NCBI RefSeq assembly: GCF_001423745.1
Contig: NZ_LMPC01000001.1
Coordinates: 249,923 to 313,922 of the forward strand
Direction of reading: 5' to 3'
Length of the DNA stretch: 64,000 nt
From: Arthrobacter sp. Leaf337
GTDB taxonomy: Bacteria; Actinomycetota; Actinomycetes; Actinomycetales; Micrococcaceae
Below are positions 8,218 through 15,077 of the stretch, piece by piece. The translations under genes and the position numbers were made by a program. Every line of letters begins with the position of its first letter. The first letter of the stretch is position 1. The notes below the pieces were generated by a model. The model was not told the DNA's origin, searched no databases, and saw only the letters and a list, made by a program, of their open reading frames with translations.

Positions 8218-9030
8218 ATGACCCAACCCGCTTCGAGCTACAACGACGACCTGCGCCTCGCCCATGTACTGGCTGACTCTGTCGACTCCCAGACCATGAG
8301 CCGCTTCAAGGCGCTGGACCTTCAGATTGAAACCAAACCGGACCTGACCCCGGTCACGGATGCTGACAAAGCAGCTGAAGAGTCCATCCGCGGCCAGCTG
8401 TCCCGTTCCCGCCCGCGGGATGCCGTCCTCGGCGAAGAATTCGGCAGTTCCGGGCACGGTTCCCGCCGCTGGATCATCGATCCGATCGACGGCACCAAGA
8501 ACTTCGTGCGCGGCGTGCCGGTGTGGGCCACCCTGATCGCCCTCGTAGATGAGGGCGAGCCGGTGGTCGGGCTGGTCAGCGCACCGGCGCTGGGAAAGCG
8601 CTGGTGGGCCGCGAAAGGGGCTGGCGCCTACATGGGACGGTCGCTTGCGGCAGCCACCCGGCTGAAGGTTTCGAACGTGTCCAAGCTCTCGGACGCCTCC
8701 CTCTCCTACTCGAGCCTTAGCGGCTGGAAGGAACGCGGCAACCTGGATGAATTCCTGGGCCTCACGGAGGACGTCTGGCGGACCCGGGCCTACGGCGACT
8801 TCTGGTCTTATTGCATGGTGGCCGAAGGGTCCGTGGACATCGCCTGCGAGCCGGAACTGAACCTCTACGACATGGCCGCCCTGGTGCCCATTGTCACCGA
8901 AGCCGGCGGCCGCTTCACTTCGCTGGAGGGAGTGGACGGCCCCTTCGGCGGGAATGCCCTCGCCACCAACTCGATCCTCCATTCGGAGGTCCTCAAGCGC
9001 CTGAACCCGGACCTCGACGACCTCCTCTGA
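8218..9030 (+). CDS. hisN: Histidinol-phosphatase, inositol monophosphatase family
   Basis: This 270-residue Mg-dependent phosphatase has the IMPase motifs: GEEFG (metal-binding Glu) and DPIDGTKNF (88-96, the D-P-x-D-G-T metal site), then a C-terminal block where IMPases usually have WDxAA and this protein has [16 protein letters not shown]. In actinobacteria this subgroup supplies the histidinol-phosphate phosphatase step of histidine synthesis. The position after aroA-rsgA is the typical hisN context. A strong terminator follows at 9105-9149. General inositol-phosphatase activity cannot be excluded from sequence. Confidence 0.9.
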   Translation: MTQPASSYNDDLRLAHVLADSVDSQTMSRFKALDLQIETKPDLTPVTDADKAAEESIRGQLSRSRPRDAVLGEEFGSSGHGSRRWIIDPIDGTKNFVRGVPVWATLIALVDEGEPVVGLVSAPALGKRWWAAKGAGAYMGRSLAAATRLKVSNVSKLSDASLSYSSLSGWKERGNLDEFLGLTEDVWRTRAYGDFWSYCMVAEGSVDIACEPELNLYDMAALVPIVTEAGGRFTSLEGVDGPFGGNALATNSILHSEVLKRLNPDLDDLL

Positions 9031-9071
9031 CACGCAGCGCACCCCCCGGTTGCTAGGAAGAGGGCAGCAGA

Positions 9072-9100
9072 TCAACGCAGTGCGGCATCAACGCAGTGCC
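9072..9100 (+). repeat. Short direct repeat TCAACGCAGTGC
   Basis: The block ATCAACGCAGTGC occurs twice with 3 bases between copies, in the hisN 3' untranslated region just before the terminator. It is small and may be a simple local duplication. Confidence 0.5.
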
Positions 9101-9104
9101 GAAT

Positions 9105-9149
9105 AAACGACGGCGGACGCCCCTCCCAAGGGTGCGTCCGCCGTCGTTT
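9105..9149 (+). terminator. Intrinsic terminator after hisN
   Basis: Perfect 16-bp arms (9105-9120 and 9134-9149) end in a T-rich tail, 75 bases after the hisN stop. The A-run and T-run on both sides mean it could work in both directions. Confidence 0.85.
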
Positions 9150-9246
9150 GTTCGGCCGCAACGCCATTCTTCCGCCGCGCGTAACAAAGTGCTTAATAAA
9201 TGCCGCAACTTTCCCGCGGCGCCGTCAATGTCCTAATCTCGAAACA

Positions 9247-9362
9247 GGTCACGAGTGCCAGCGCTAAACCCCGGTTTGCTGGCCGGCAACCCTCCATTCG
9301 CGGTGGGGTGCCCCGGGTGACGACCAGGCCGGTCCGGAACGGACCCGGCAAGCGCGGATCCC
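9247..9362 (+). ncRNA. SAM-IV riboswitch
   Basis: The segment starting GGTCACGAGTGCCAGCGCTA closely follows the SAM-IV class known from Streptomyces and Mycobacterium. It has the closing P1 pair GGTCA..TGACGACC, the GTGCCAGC core, the CCCCGG..TTGCTGG arm, CCGGCAACCCTCC, the GCGGTGGGGTGCCCCGGGTGA block and the distal pseudoknot arm ending CGGCAAGCGCGGATC. SAM-IV senses S-adenosylmethionine and normally shuts off sulfur-amino-acid genes when SAM is high. It sits 34 bases upstream of the class V aminotransferase start. The gap contains GGATCCCC and GGGGTCCC segments that could form the expression platform. Confidence 0.92.
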
Positions 9363-9395
9363 CGGAGTGAGGGGTCCCTTTACAGTGAGGTCCCC

Positions 9396-10808
9396 ATGAC
9401 TACTGCCACGTTCCCCGCAAACCCCGGAACCGCCCCCGCCCCAGCCCGCCTGGATGAACGGTTCAGCGTCGCCCGGCGCCCCCTCTCGGCCGTCACCGGC
9501 GCGGAGATCCAGGCTCCGCTGATCCAGGGCGGCCACGTCCGCTACGCGAACCTGGACTACGGCGCGTCGGCACCGGCACTGTCCGTCGTCTCGGCCTACC
9601 TCAACGAGATCCTGCCGTACTACGCCAGCGTGCACCGAGGCGCGGGCTACGCCTCGCAGATCAGCACGTCCGTGTACGAAAACGCGCGGAATATCGTCCG
9701 CGGCTTCGTGGGCGGCAGGCCGGACGATTCCGTCATTTTCACCAGGAACACCACCGACTCCCTGAACCTGCTGGCGGGCTGCCTGCCGGTGGCGGACGGC
9801 CGCCACACCGGTGAAGTGCTGTACCTGGACATCGAGCACCACGCCAACCTGCTCCCCTGGCAGGGCGTGCCGCACCGCAGCGTGGTTGCCGCGTCCACCC
9901 TGAAGGCAACCCTGGAGAGCCTGCGCGCTGAACTCCGGCAGGGTGACATCAGCCTGCTGGCCGTCACCGGCGCCTCCAATGTCACCGGCGAAATCCTTCC
10001 GATCCGTGAACTGGCCGCACTTGCGCACGAACATGGCGCAAGGATTGTGGTGGACGCGGCGCAGCTGGCCCCGCACCGCCGCATCGACATCGCAGCGGAC
10101 GACGTCGACTACCTCGCCTTCTCGGGTCACAAGCTGTATGCACCCTTCGGCTCCGGCGTCCTCGTGGGCCGGCCGGACTGGCTCGACGCCGGGACTCCCC
10201 ACCTGGCAGGCGGCGGAGCGGTCCGCGAGGCCCGGCTGGATTCCGTCAGCTGGGCCACGGGACCGGCACGGCATGAGGGTGGCTCGCCGAACGTGCTCGG
10301 GGCCGCCACCCTTGCCCGGGCCACGCAGGTCATCGGTGCTTTGGACCAGGAGCTGTGGCACGCCCACGAGACCGCCATCCGGTCCTTCCTCGTGGAGGGG
10401 CTGCAGAGAATCGACGGCGTCACCGTGCACCAGATCTTCAGCGACACCGTTGACACCATCGGGGTGGTCAACTTCTCCGTCGCCGGCTACGACGCCGGCC
10501 TTGTTGCGGCATACCTCTCCGCCGAACACGGCGTGGGCCTGCGGGACGGCCGCTTCTGCGCCCACCCGCTGCTCAAGCGGCTGGGACTGCCCTCAGGCTC
10601 GCTCCGTGCAAGCTTCGGCGTCGGCTCCCGGCTGGAGGACGCCCAGCGCCTGCTCGCCGGCATCGAGGAACTCCGCCGCACGGGCCTGGGCTGGGACTAC
10701 GTTGTGGACGCCGGCCGCTGGGTGCCGGCCAACGACACCCGCAGCTACCCGGAATGGGCGCCCAATACCCCTGGCACCGCCGGCGCGGCGCCCTGCACCG
10801 ACGACTGA
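9396..10808 (+). CDS. Class V aminotransferase / cysteine desulfurase-like enzyme, under SAM-IV control
   Basis: This is a 470-residue fold-type I PLP enzyme of the NifS/SufS branch. Landmarks are the N-terminal NLDYGASAP block (cf. YLDNAATT), VTGASNVTGEILPI, the PLP aspartate in VDAAQLAPH, Schiff-base Lys246 in AFSGHKLYAP, and RDGRFCAHPLL with Cys388 where SufS-type desulfurases have their catalytic Cys. The length exceeds SufS (about 400) because of N- and C-terminal tails. It is not beside suf genes. The SAM-IV riboswitch implies a role in sulfur-amino-acid supply or sulfur transfer rather than general Fe-S assembly. The start ATG has GAGG about 6 bases upstream. Confidence 0.88.
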   Translation: MTTATFPANPGTAPAPARLDERFSVARRPLSAVTGAEIQAPLIQGGHVRYANLDYGASAPALSVVSAYLNEILPYYASVHRGAGYASQISTSVYENARNIVRGFVGGRPDDSVIFTRNTTDSLNLLAGCLPVADGRHTGEVLYLDIEHHANLLPWQGVPHRSVVAASTLKATLESLRAELRQGDISLLAVTGASNVTGEILPIRELAALAHEHGARIVVDAAQLAPHRRIDIAADDVDYLAFSGHKLYAPFGSGVLVGRPDWLDAGTPHLAGGGAVREARLDSVSWATGPARHEGGSPNVLGAATLARATQVIGALDQELWHAHETAIRSFLVEGLQRIDGVTVHQIFSDTVDTIGVVNFSVAGYDAGLVAAYLSAEHGVGLRDGRFCAHPLLKRLGLPSGSLRASFGVGSRLEDAQRLLAGIEELRRTGLGWDYVVDAGRWVPANDTRSYPEWAPNTPGTAGAAPCTDD

Positions 10809-10899
10809 GGATCGGGGCTTGAGGGCCGAAGGCCGAGGCCACGGTCTGTGCGGTAAATTCGAGGGGTAAGAATTCCAGCCTGCCCGAAGGAGATTGCAC

Positions 10900-11673
10900 G
10901 TGGCACGGGGAGGCCCCAAACTGCACCACCAGCGCCGGTACGAGCTCGGCCAAAGCTTCCAGGACGGCGGTGAACACTACGACCGTGTCCGCCCAAGCTA
11001 CCCTGGCGACTCTGCGGACTGGCTGATCGATAGCGTCGGCGGGATAGCCGGAGTGTCCGACGCCGCTGACATCGGGGCGGGGACGGGCAAGTACACCGCA
11101 TTGCTGGTGCAGCGCGGGCTGGCAGTCTCCGCGGTGGATCCTTCACCGGACATGCTCGCCCAACTGCGTCTCGTCCTGCCGGGAGTTCCTGCGACGGAGG
11201 GCACAGCGGAGGCAACCGGACTCCCGGACGCGGCGTTCGATGTCGTCGTTGTTGCCCAGGCCTGGCACTGGTGCGATCCTCTCCTGGCGAGCACCGAACT
11301 GTCCCGCATCCTCCGCCCTGCCGGCGTGCTGGGACTGGTGTGGAACCAGCTGGATACGTCCGTCCCGTGGGTCCACCGCCTCTCCCGGATCATGCATGCA
11401 GGGGACGTGCACAAACCGGACTTCCGTCCCGCAATCGGCCCGGAGTTTGCCGGGCTTGAGAGCCACCTGACACGCTGGGAAGACCCTGTGACCACCGGAG
11501 ACATCGTCGAGCTGGCAAAGTCCCGCAGCTATTACCTCGCGGCCGGCGAAAGTACGCGCGCGAAAGTCCGCCACAACCTGGACTGGTACCTCCACGAGCA
11601 CCTGGGCCATTCCCCGGCGGACACCATCGGACTTCCCTACCTCACCCAGACCTGGCGGGCGTTCAAAGCATGA
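10900..11673 (+). CDS. Class I SAM-dependent methyltransferase
   Basis: The 257-residue Methyltransf_11/25-type protein has motif I DIGAGTGKYT, motif II around AVDPSPDM, and a post-motif region FDVVVVAQAWHWCD typical of uncharacterised actinobacterial methyltransferases (the AxAWHW signature). The substrate is unknown. I chose GTG 10900 because GAAGGAG (10886-10892) lies 7 bases upstream; the alternative TTG at 10894 is too close to it. A possible -10 (TAAGAAT) is at 10867-10873. Confidence 0.85.
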   Translation: MARGGPKLHHQRRYELGQSFQDGGEHYDRVRPSYPGDSADWLIDSVGGIAGVSDAADIGAGTGKYTALLVQRGLAVSAVDPSPDMLAQLRLVLPGVPATEGTAEATGLPDAAFDVVVVAQAWHWCDPLLASTELSRILRPAGVLGLVWNQLDTSVPWVHRLSRIMHAGDVHKPDFRPAIGPEFAGLESHLTRWEDPVTTGDIVELAKSRSYYLAAGESTRAKVRHNLDWYLHEHLGHSPADTIGLPYLTQTWRAFKA

Positions 11674-11691
11674 GTGCCGCAGCCAAAGCGG

Positions 11692-11697
11692 TAGGCT
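11692..11697 (+). promoter_or_regulatory. -10 element TAGGCT of a probable leaderless regulator gene
   Basis: TAGGCT is followed by 7 bases and the GTG start at 11705, with no ribosome-binding site between. The layout resembles that ahead of hisN and the GT2 gene at 32856, so leaderless transcription is likely. Confidence 0.45.
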
Positions 11698-11704
11698 TGG
11701 ACTC

Positions 11705-12418
11705 GTGAAGACCAGCGCGCCCTCCTCCTCCATCGAGGACTACGTCAAGGTCATCTACTCCTTTACGGAGTGGCAGGACAAGCCCATCACGTCCTCGCAA
11801 CTGGCCCAGCGGCTCGGCGTCGCAAACTCCTCGGTCTCGGAGATGGTCCGCAAACTCAAGGACCAGGGCCTGGTTGACCACAAGCCGTACAGCGCCATCA
11901 CACTCACGGCGGACGGAATCCGCCTCGCGCTCTCGATGGTCCGGCGTCACCGCCTGATTGAGACCTACCTCGTCCAGGAACTCGGCTACAGCTGGGATGA
12001 AGTCCACGACGAAGCCGAACTCCTGGAACACGCAGTGTCGGATACCTTCATCGAGCGGATGGCCCGCAAGCTCGGCGATCCGCTGCGCGACCCGCATGGT
12101 GACCCCATCCCGGCAGCGGACGGCACGGTCCATATGCCGCACGCCCATCGGATGAGCGAACTCGACGACGGCCACACAGGCCGGATCACCCGGATCAGCG
12201 ACGACAACCCCGAACTCCTGCGCTATCTTTCCGCGCAGGAGATCGATCTCGATGCCGACATCGAAGTGCTTGGCCGGAAACCCTTCGGCGGCGCACTGGT
12301 GGTCCGGATCGGCGCTGCCGGAGCCGGCCGCGAATTCGACCTCGCCGATGAGGTGTCGTCAGCGCTGTGGGTATACAGCGATTCACGCCACGCCGGATGC
12401 CGGCTGGCGGACGCCTGA
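11705..12418 (+). CDS. DtxR/MntR-family metal-dependent transcriptional regulator
   Basis: This 237-residue regulator has the DtxR plan. A winged helix (1-70, SSSIEDYVKVIYSFTEWQ then SSQLAQRLGVANSSVSEMVR) is followed by a dimer/metal domain containing RRHRLIETYLVQELGY and the metal ligands in WDEVHDEAELLEHAVSD. The C-terminal SH3-like FeoA domain spans about 155-230. The H-D-E-A-E-x-L-E-H arrangement fits metal binding; Fe(II) versus Mn(II) specificity cannot be settled here. It is 15 bases upstream of two fluoride-channel genes in the same direction, so read-through is possible. Confidence 0.88.
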   Translation: MKTSAPSSSIEDYVKVIYSFTEWQDKPITSSQLAQRLGVANSSVSEMVRKLKDQGLVDHKPYSAITLTADGIRLALSMVRRHRLIETYLVQELGYSWDEVHDEAELLEHAVSDTFIERMARKLGDPLRDPHGDPIPAADGTVHMPHAHRMSELDDGHTGRITRISDDNPELLRYLSAQEIDLDADIEVLGRKPFGGALVVRIGAAGAGREFDLADEVSSALWVYSDSRHAGCRLADA

Positions 12419-12433
12419 ATGCGTGCCGCCTGA

Positions 12434-12850
12434 ATGAAGGCCCTCAGAAGCGCTGGCTGGCGGGCCTGGACGGCAGTGGCTCTCGGGGCTCTCGTGGGGA
12501 CGGAACTCCGCTACGGCCTGGGCGTCCTCCTTCCCGAACCCCCTGGCGCGATCCCGTGGACCACCTTGGCCATCAACGTTTGCGGAAGCTTTGTCCTTGC
12601 CGCGCTCACCACGGTGTGGATGGCACGCCCCAGGACAGCATTCTGGCTGCGGGCGGGGATTGGGCCGGGGCTGCTGGGCTCGTTCACCACTTTCTCCGCC
12701 GTGGTCTTTTCCGTTAACCAGGAGGCACGTTCCGGGCAGCACGTGACCTGGCTGATCTATCTCGGCCTCTCGCTGGTTCTGGGTCTCGGTGCGGCCGCCG
12801 CGGGCTGGAAAGCAGGCAAGGCCCTGAGCGACCGGACAGGTGGATCATGA
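12434..12850 (+). CDS. crcB: Fluoride channel FluC/CrcB, first subunit
   Basis: The 138-residue, four-helix membrane protein exports fluoride by passive channel flow. Family marks are GTELRYG near the N-terminus, the INVCGSFVLA helix 2 asparagine, and GSFTTFSAV in helix 3 (the TTFS Na+/Phe-box region). The ATG overlaps the next crcB gene by 4 bases (ATGA). Two adjacent small crcB genes in Gram-positives usually encode antiparallel heterodimers of oppositely oriented subunits. I see no fluoride riboswitch in the 15-base gap upstream. Confidence 0.92.
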   Translation: MKALRSAGWRAWTAVALGALVGTELRYGLGVLLPEPPGAIPWTTLAINVCGSFVLAALTTVWMARPRTAFWLRAGIGPGLLGSFTTFSAVVFSVNQEARSGQHVTWLIYLGLSLVLGLGAAAAGWKAGKALSDRTGGS

Positions 12851-13215
12851 CAGCGCTGCTGGTAGGAATTTTCGGCGTTGCAGGAGGCCTGCTCAGGTTC
12901 TCCATCGACACGTACTTCGCGCACCGCACGGGCGACCGCCGGCACTGGCCCTGGGCTACCCTGGTGGTCAATGTCATCGGGTCGCTGATCATCGGCCTTT
13001 CACTGGGCGTTACCGGCAGGCTGGGGCTCGGCGGGGAATGGCATGCGGCGATCGCCACCGGGCTGGCCGGCGGGCTGACAACCTTCAGTTCCTGGACCAC
13101 TGCCACCATCCGGCTGGTCAGTGAGGTGCGGTACATTGCGGCTGCCCTGAACGTCACGGTCAACCTCGTGGCCGGGCTCAGCGCCGCCGCCGCGGGCATT
13201 GCCATCTCTGGCTGA
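12847..13215 (+). CDS. crcB: Fluoride channel FluC/CrcB, second subunit
   Basis: This 122-residue homologue of the preceding gene has FGVAGGLLRFSID, the VVNVIGSLIIG helix and GLAGGLTTFSSW. The ATG lies inside the end of the first crcB gene, giving tight coupling and probably 1:1 production for a heterodimeric channel. Charge distribution suggests the opposite membrane orientation to its partner, but I judged this only by eye. Confidence 0.92.
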   Translation: MTALLVGIFGVAGGLLRFSIDTYFAHRTGDRRHWPWATLVVNVIGSLIIGLSLGVTGRLGLGGEWHAAIATGLAGGLTTFSSWTTATIRLVSEVRYIAAALNVTVNLVAGLSAAAAGIAISG

Positions 13216-13298
13216 GGCTTGCCGGCCGACAGCGTGTGGAGACCCGGCCTCTGCGCCGGAGTCCCGCCGTCGTGAACGTGGAGCGGCTCCGCATCCCG

Positions 13299-13304
13299 TA
13301 TCGT
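13299..13304 (+). promoter_or_regulatory. -10 element TATCGT of a probable leaderless gene
   Basis: TATCGT ends 6 bases before the ATG at 13311 and no Shine-Dalgarno is present, which fits a leaderless transcript. The -35 is weak (GTGAAC region). Confidence 0.4.
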
Positions 13305-13310
13305 TAAACG

Positions 13311-13682
13311 ATGGTTACGCGACGTGAAGCAGCTCAAATCCTCGACATCCCGCTGGAAATGGCACACCGTCACGGTATCCCCGCCAGGCTGTCGGACGGC
13401 GAACTGTCCGAACTCCTGGACAATCCCCCGGCCTGGCTCGTCCAGTCCAAGGCAAACCGGACCGGCAAGCGGCCAGTCTGGGTCCAGCTGACCTGCGCGG
13501 TCTGCGGTTTCTCGGAAGCCGCCCGGCCCAAGAAATGGTGGCCGCCGTTCACGTACGTCTGCTGCGTCCATCACGCGCCGTCGGACCTGCCCCCGGTCCT
13601 GCCGGGTCTGGTCCGTAGCGAATACGAGGGCATCGGGAGCCGGTTCGTCGGCATCGTCGACGTTGAAGTGCCGGGTTCCTGA
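13311..13682 (+). CDS. Conserved actinobacterial protein of unknown function, CxxC motif
   Basis: I do not recognise a named family with confidence. The 123-residue protein has an N-terminal helix-turn-helix-like stretch (TRREAAQILDIPLEMAHRHG), a PPAWLVQSK segment, then a compact domain with LTCAVCGFSEA, KKWWPPFTYVCCVHH and a C-terminal IGSRFVGIVDVEV strand. The Cys-x2-Cys and Cys-Cys-x-His-His groups could bind zinc. It probably begins without a leader at 13311. The next gene lies 79 bases downstream. Confidence 0.65.
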   Translation: MVTRREAAQILDIPLEMAHRHGIPARLSDGELSELLDNPPAWLVQSKANRTGKRPVWVQLTCAVCGFSEAARPKKWWPPFTYVCCVHHAPSDLPPVLPGLVRSEYEGIGSRFVGIVDVEVPGS

Positions 13683-13722
13683 CCAGTTACATTCGGGACA
13701 AAACAGGCGTACCTTACAAGCA

Positions 13723-13744
13723 CGGGGCCTATTCGAGGGCCCCG
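13723..13744 (+). promoter_or_regulatory. Leader hairpin before the 44-residue basic protein
   Basis: CGGGGCC (13723-13729) and GGCCCCG (13738-13744) form a 7-bp stem with an 8-base loop, ending 17 bases before the ATG. It could be a leader stem-loop or a weak terminator for the preceding gene. Confidence 0.35.
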
Positions 13745-13761
13745 ACGTTAGGGAGGGCGAC

Positions 13762-13896
13762 ATGCCTGACAAATCGCCGCACCGGCAGGTTACCAAGAAG
13801 TCGGACAAGTCCATCAAGCAAAAGAGGGCCGAAAAGAAGTCCAAGCATGAGCTGGACACCCACGTGGACCCCGTCGCGCACATCAAGAAGCGCTGA
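13762..13896 (+). CDS. Small basic hypothetical protein (44 residues)
   Basis: The protein is hydrophilic and Lys-rich (12 Lys in 44), with the core SDKSIKQKRAEKKSKH and an end VDPVAHIKKR. The open frame extends upstream to 13663, but ATG 13762 is preferred because GGGAGGG lies 5 bases before it and the upstream part overlaps the preceding gene. No membrane segment or known domain is seen. Its composition suggests nucleic-acid or ribosome contact; this is a guess. Confidence 0.7.
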   Translation: MPDKSPHRQVTKKSDKSIKQKRAEKKSKHELDTHVDPVAHIKKR

Positions 13897-13945
13897 CCCG
13901 GGGCCGCGGACGGCCGCTGGAGAATGCCAGATCGGTGCCGAAAAC

Positions 13946-13977
13946 AAAAGGCCGGAAGCTTACGCTTCCGGCCTTTT
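13946..13977. terminator. Bidirectional terminator between the small basic gene and tmRNA
   Basis: Perfect 14-bp arms (13946-13959, 13964-13977) with AAAA on one side and TTTT on the other and a TTAC loop. It sits between the ends of convergent genes, so it can serve both. Confidence 0.88.
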
Positions 13978-14010
13978 GCACGGGGTGGGACCGCGTTGCC
14001 GCTGTCCCGA

Positions 14011-14379
14011 TGGTGGAGATGGGGGGAATTGAACCCCCGTCCGATGTCGTGTTGTCAGGGCTTCTCCGGGCGCAGTTTGCGTCGGATTTTCTCGGCCCCA
14101 GCTATCCTGCAAACGAGTAGCTGATCCGGGCCCAGTCATTTAAGAGTCCCATTCACCCCAATGACGAAGGTAAACAGCAGTGGCTATCTTAATGACGCCA
14201 GGATCCGGGACGATAGCAATCCCGGGCTGACGGACTGTCTTACTGCTTAGGCAGCGAGAGCGAAGTCAGTGCGCGTTTGTTTGGCACTTATTGTTTTGCA
14301 GACAGCGTTTACGAGATAATTCTGCATCCTCGGCCCGCTTCACCTGTCGCGACTAACATCGTCGAAACCGATCATCCCC
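14011..14379 (-). ncRNA. ssrA: tmRNA (ssrA)
   Basis: The 3' end is the tRNA-like acceptor arm ending CCA (14011-14013 on the plus strand reads TGG), with a T-arm GGGTTCAATTCCCCCC pattern. The 5' end is GGGGATGATCGGTTTCGACG at 14379. The tag reading frame occupies 14285-14247: resume codon GCC, then AKQTRTDFALAA and TAA. The LAA-type ending is the degradation signal. It rescues stalled ribosomes together with SmpB, which is encoded just upstream on the same strand. The length is 369 nt, normal for the one-piece type. Confidence 0.95.
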
Positions 14380-14515
14380 GTATTTTGTTACCAAACCGGT
14401 CAGGTTCCTTGCGGATTCTTTGCCGAATCCACGCCGTTCCTTCCCGGACTATCTATCATAACGCACTGCCGCCGGGAATCATTCCCCGACGTTCGCAGCC
14501 GCTCCGCCGCCAGGT

Positions 14516-14986
14516 TCAGCTGCGGTTCTTTTCGCGCATGATGCGCAGCGCTTCGCGCTTGTCCTGCTGCTCGCGGAGCGTCTGCCGCTTGTCGTATTCC
14601 TTCTTACCGCGGGCGACGCCGATCTCCACTTTCGCTTTGCCGTCCAGGAAGTAGAGCTGGAGCGGCACGATGGTGAAGCCTGATTCGCGGACCTTGTGCG
14701 AGATCTTGGTTAGTTCCTCGCGGTGCAACAACAGTTTGCGCCGTCTCCGGGCGGAGTGGTTCGTCCAACTCCCCTGGTTGTATTCGGGGATATGGATTCC
14801 CTCCATCCACAGCTCGTCGTTGTAGAACGTGCAGAACCCGTCAACCATGGAGGCGTGGCCCTCGCGAAGGGACTTCACTTCTGTCCCCATCAGGGCAATG
14901 CCCGCCTCGTAGGTGTCGAGGACGTGGTAGTCATGCCGGGCCTTCCGGTTGGTGGCCACTACCTTACGGCCACTTTCTTTCGGCAC
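14516..14986 (-). CDS. smpB: SsrA-binding protein SmpB
   Basis: The 156-residue OB-fold protein binds tmRNA and the ribosome during trans-translation. Signature blocks are ATNRKARHDYHVLDTYEAGI, LMGTEVKSLREGHASM, the NDELWMEGIHIPEY strand and the basic C-terminal tail DKREALRIMREKNRS that enters the decoding centre. It lies 136 bases upstream of tmRNA in the same direction. I see no gene in the 136-base gap. Confidence 0.96.
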   Translation of the reverse strand: MPKESGRKVVATNRKARHDYHVLDTYEAGIALMGTEVKSLREGHASMVDGFCTFYNDELWMEGIHIPEYNQGSWTNHSARRRRKLLLHREELTKISHKVRESGFTIVPLQLYFLDGKAKVEIGVARGKKEYDKRQTLREQQDKREALRIMREKNRS

Positions 14987-15077
14987 GGTGGAACTCCTCA
15001 GCTCTTGGTCTGGATGGTTGCCCCGACCGTTGAGGCTCGGGGCTATTTAATTCTACGGCAGCCGCAGGGCCTGCCTG

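Noticed and set aside
5299..8219. Long minus-strand frames (497 and 476 residues) opposite aroA and rsgA
   Set aside because: Both are antisense to strongly conserved enzymes and have no recognisable motif or ribosome site.
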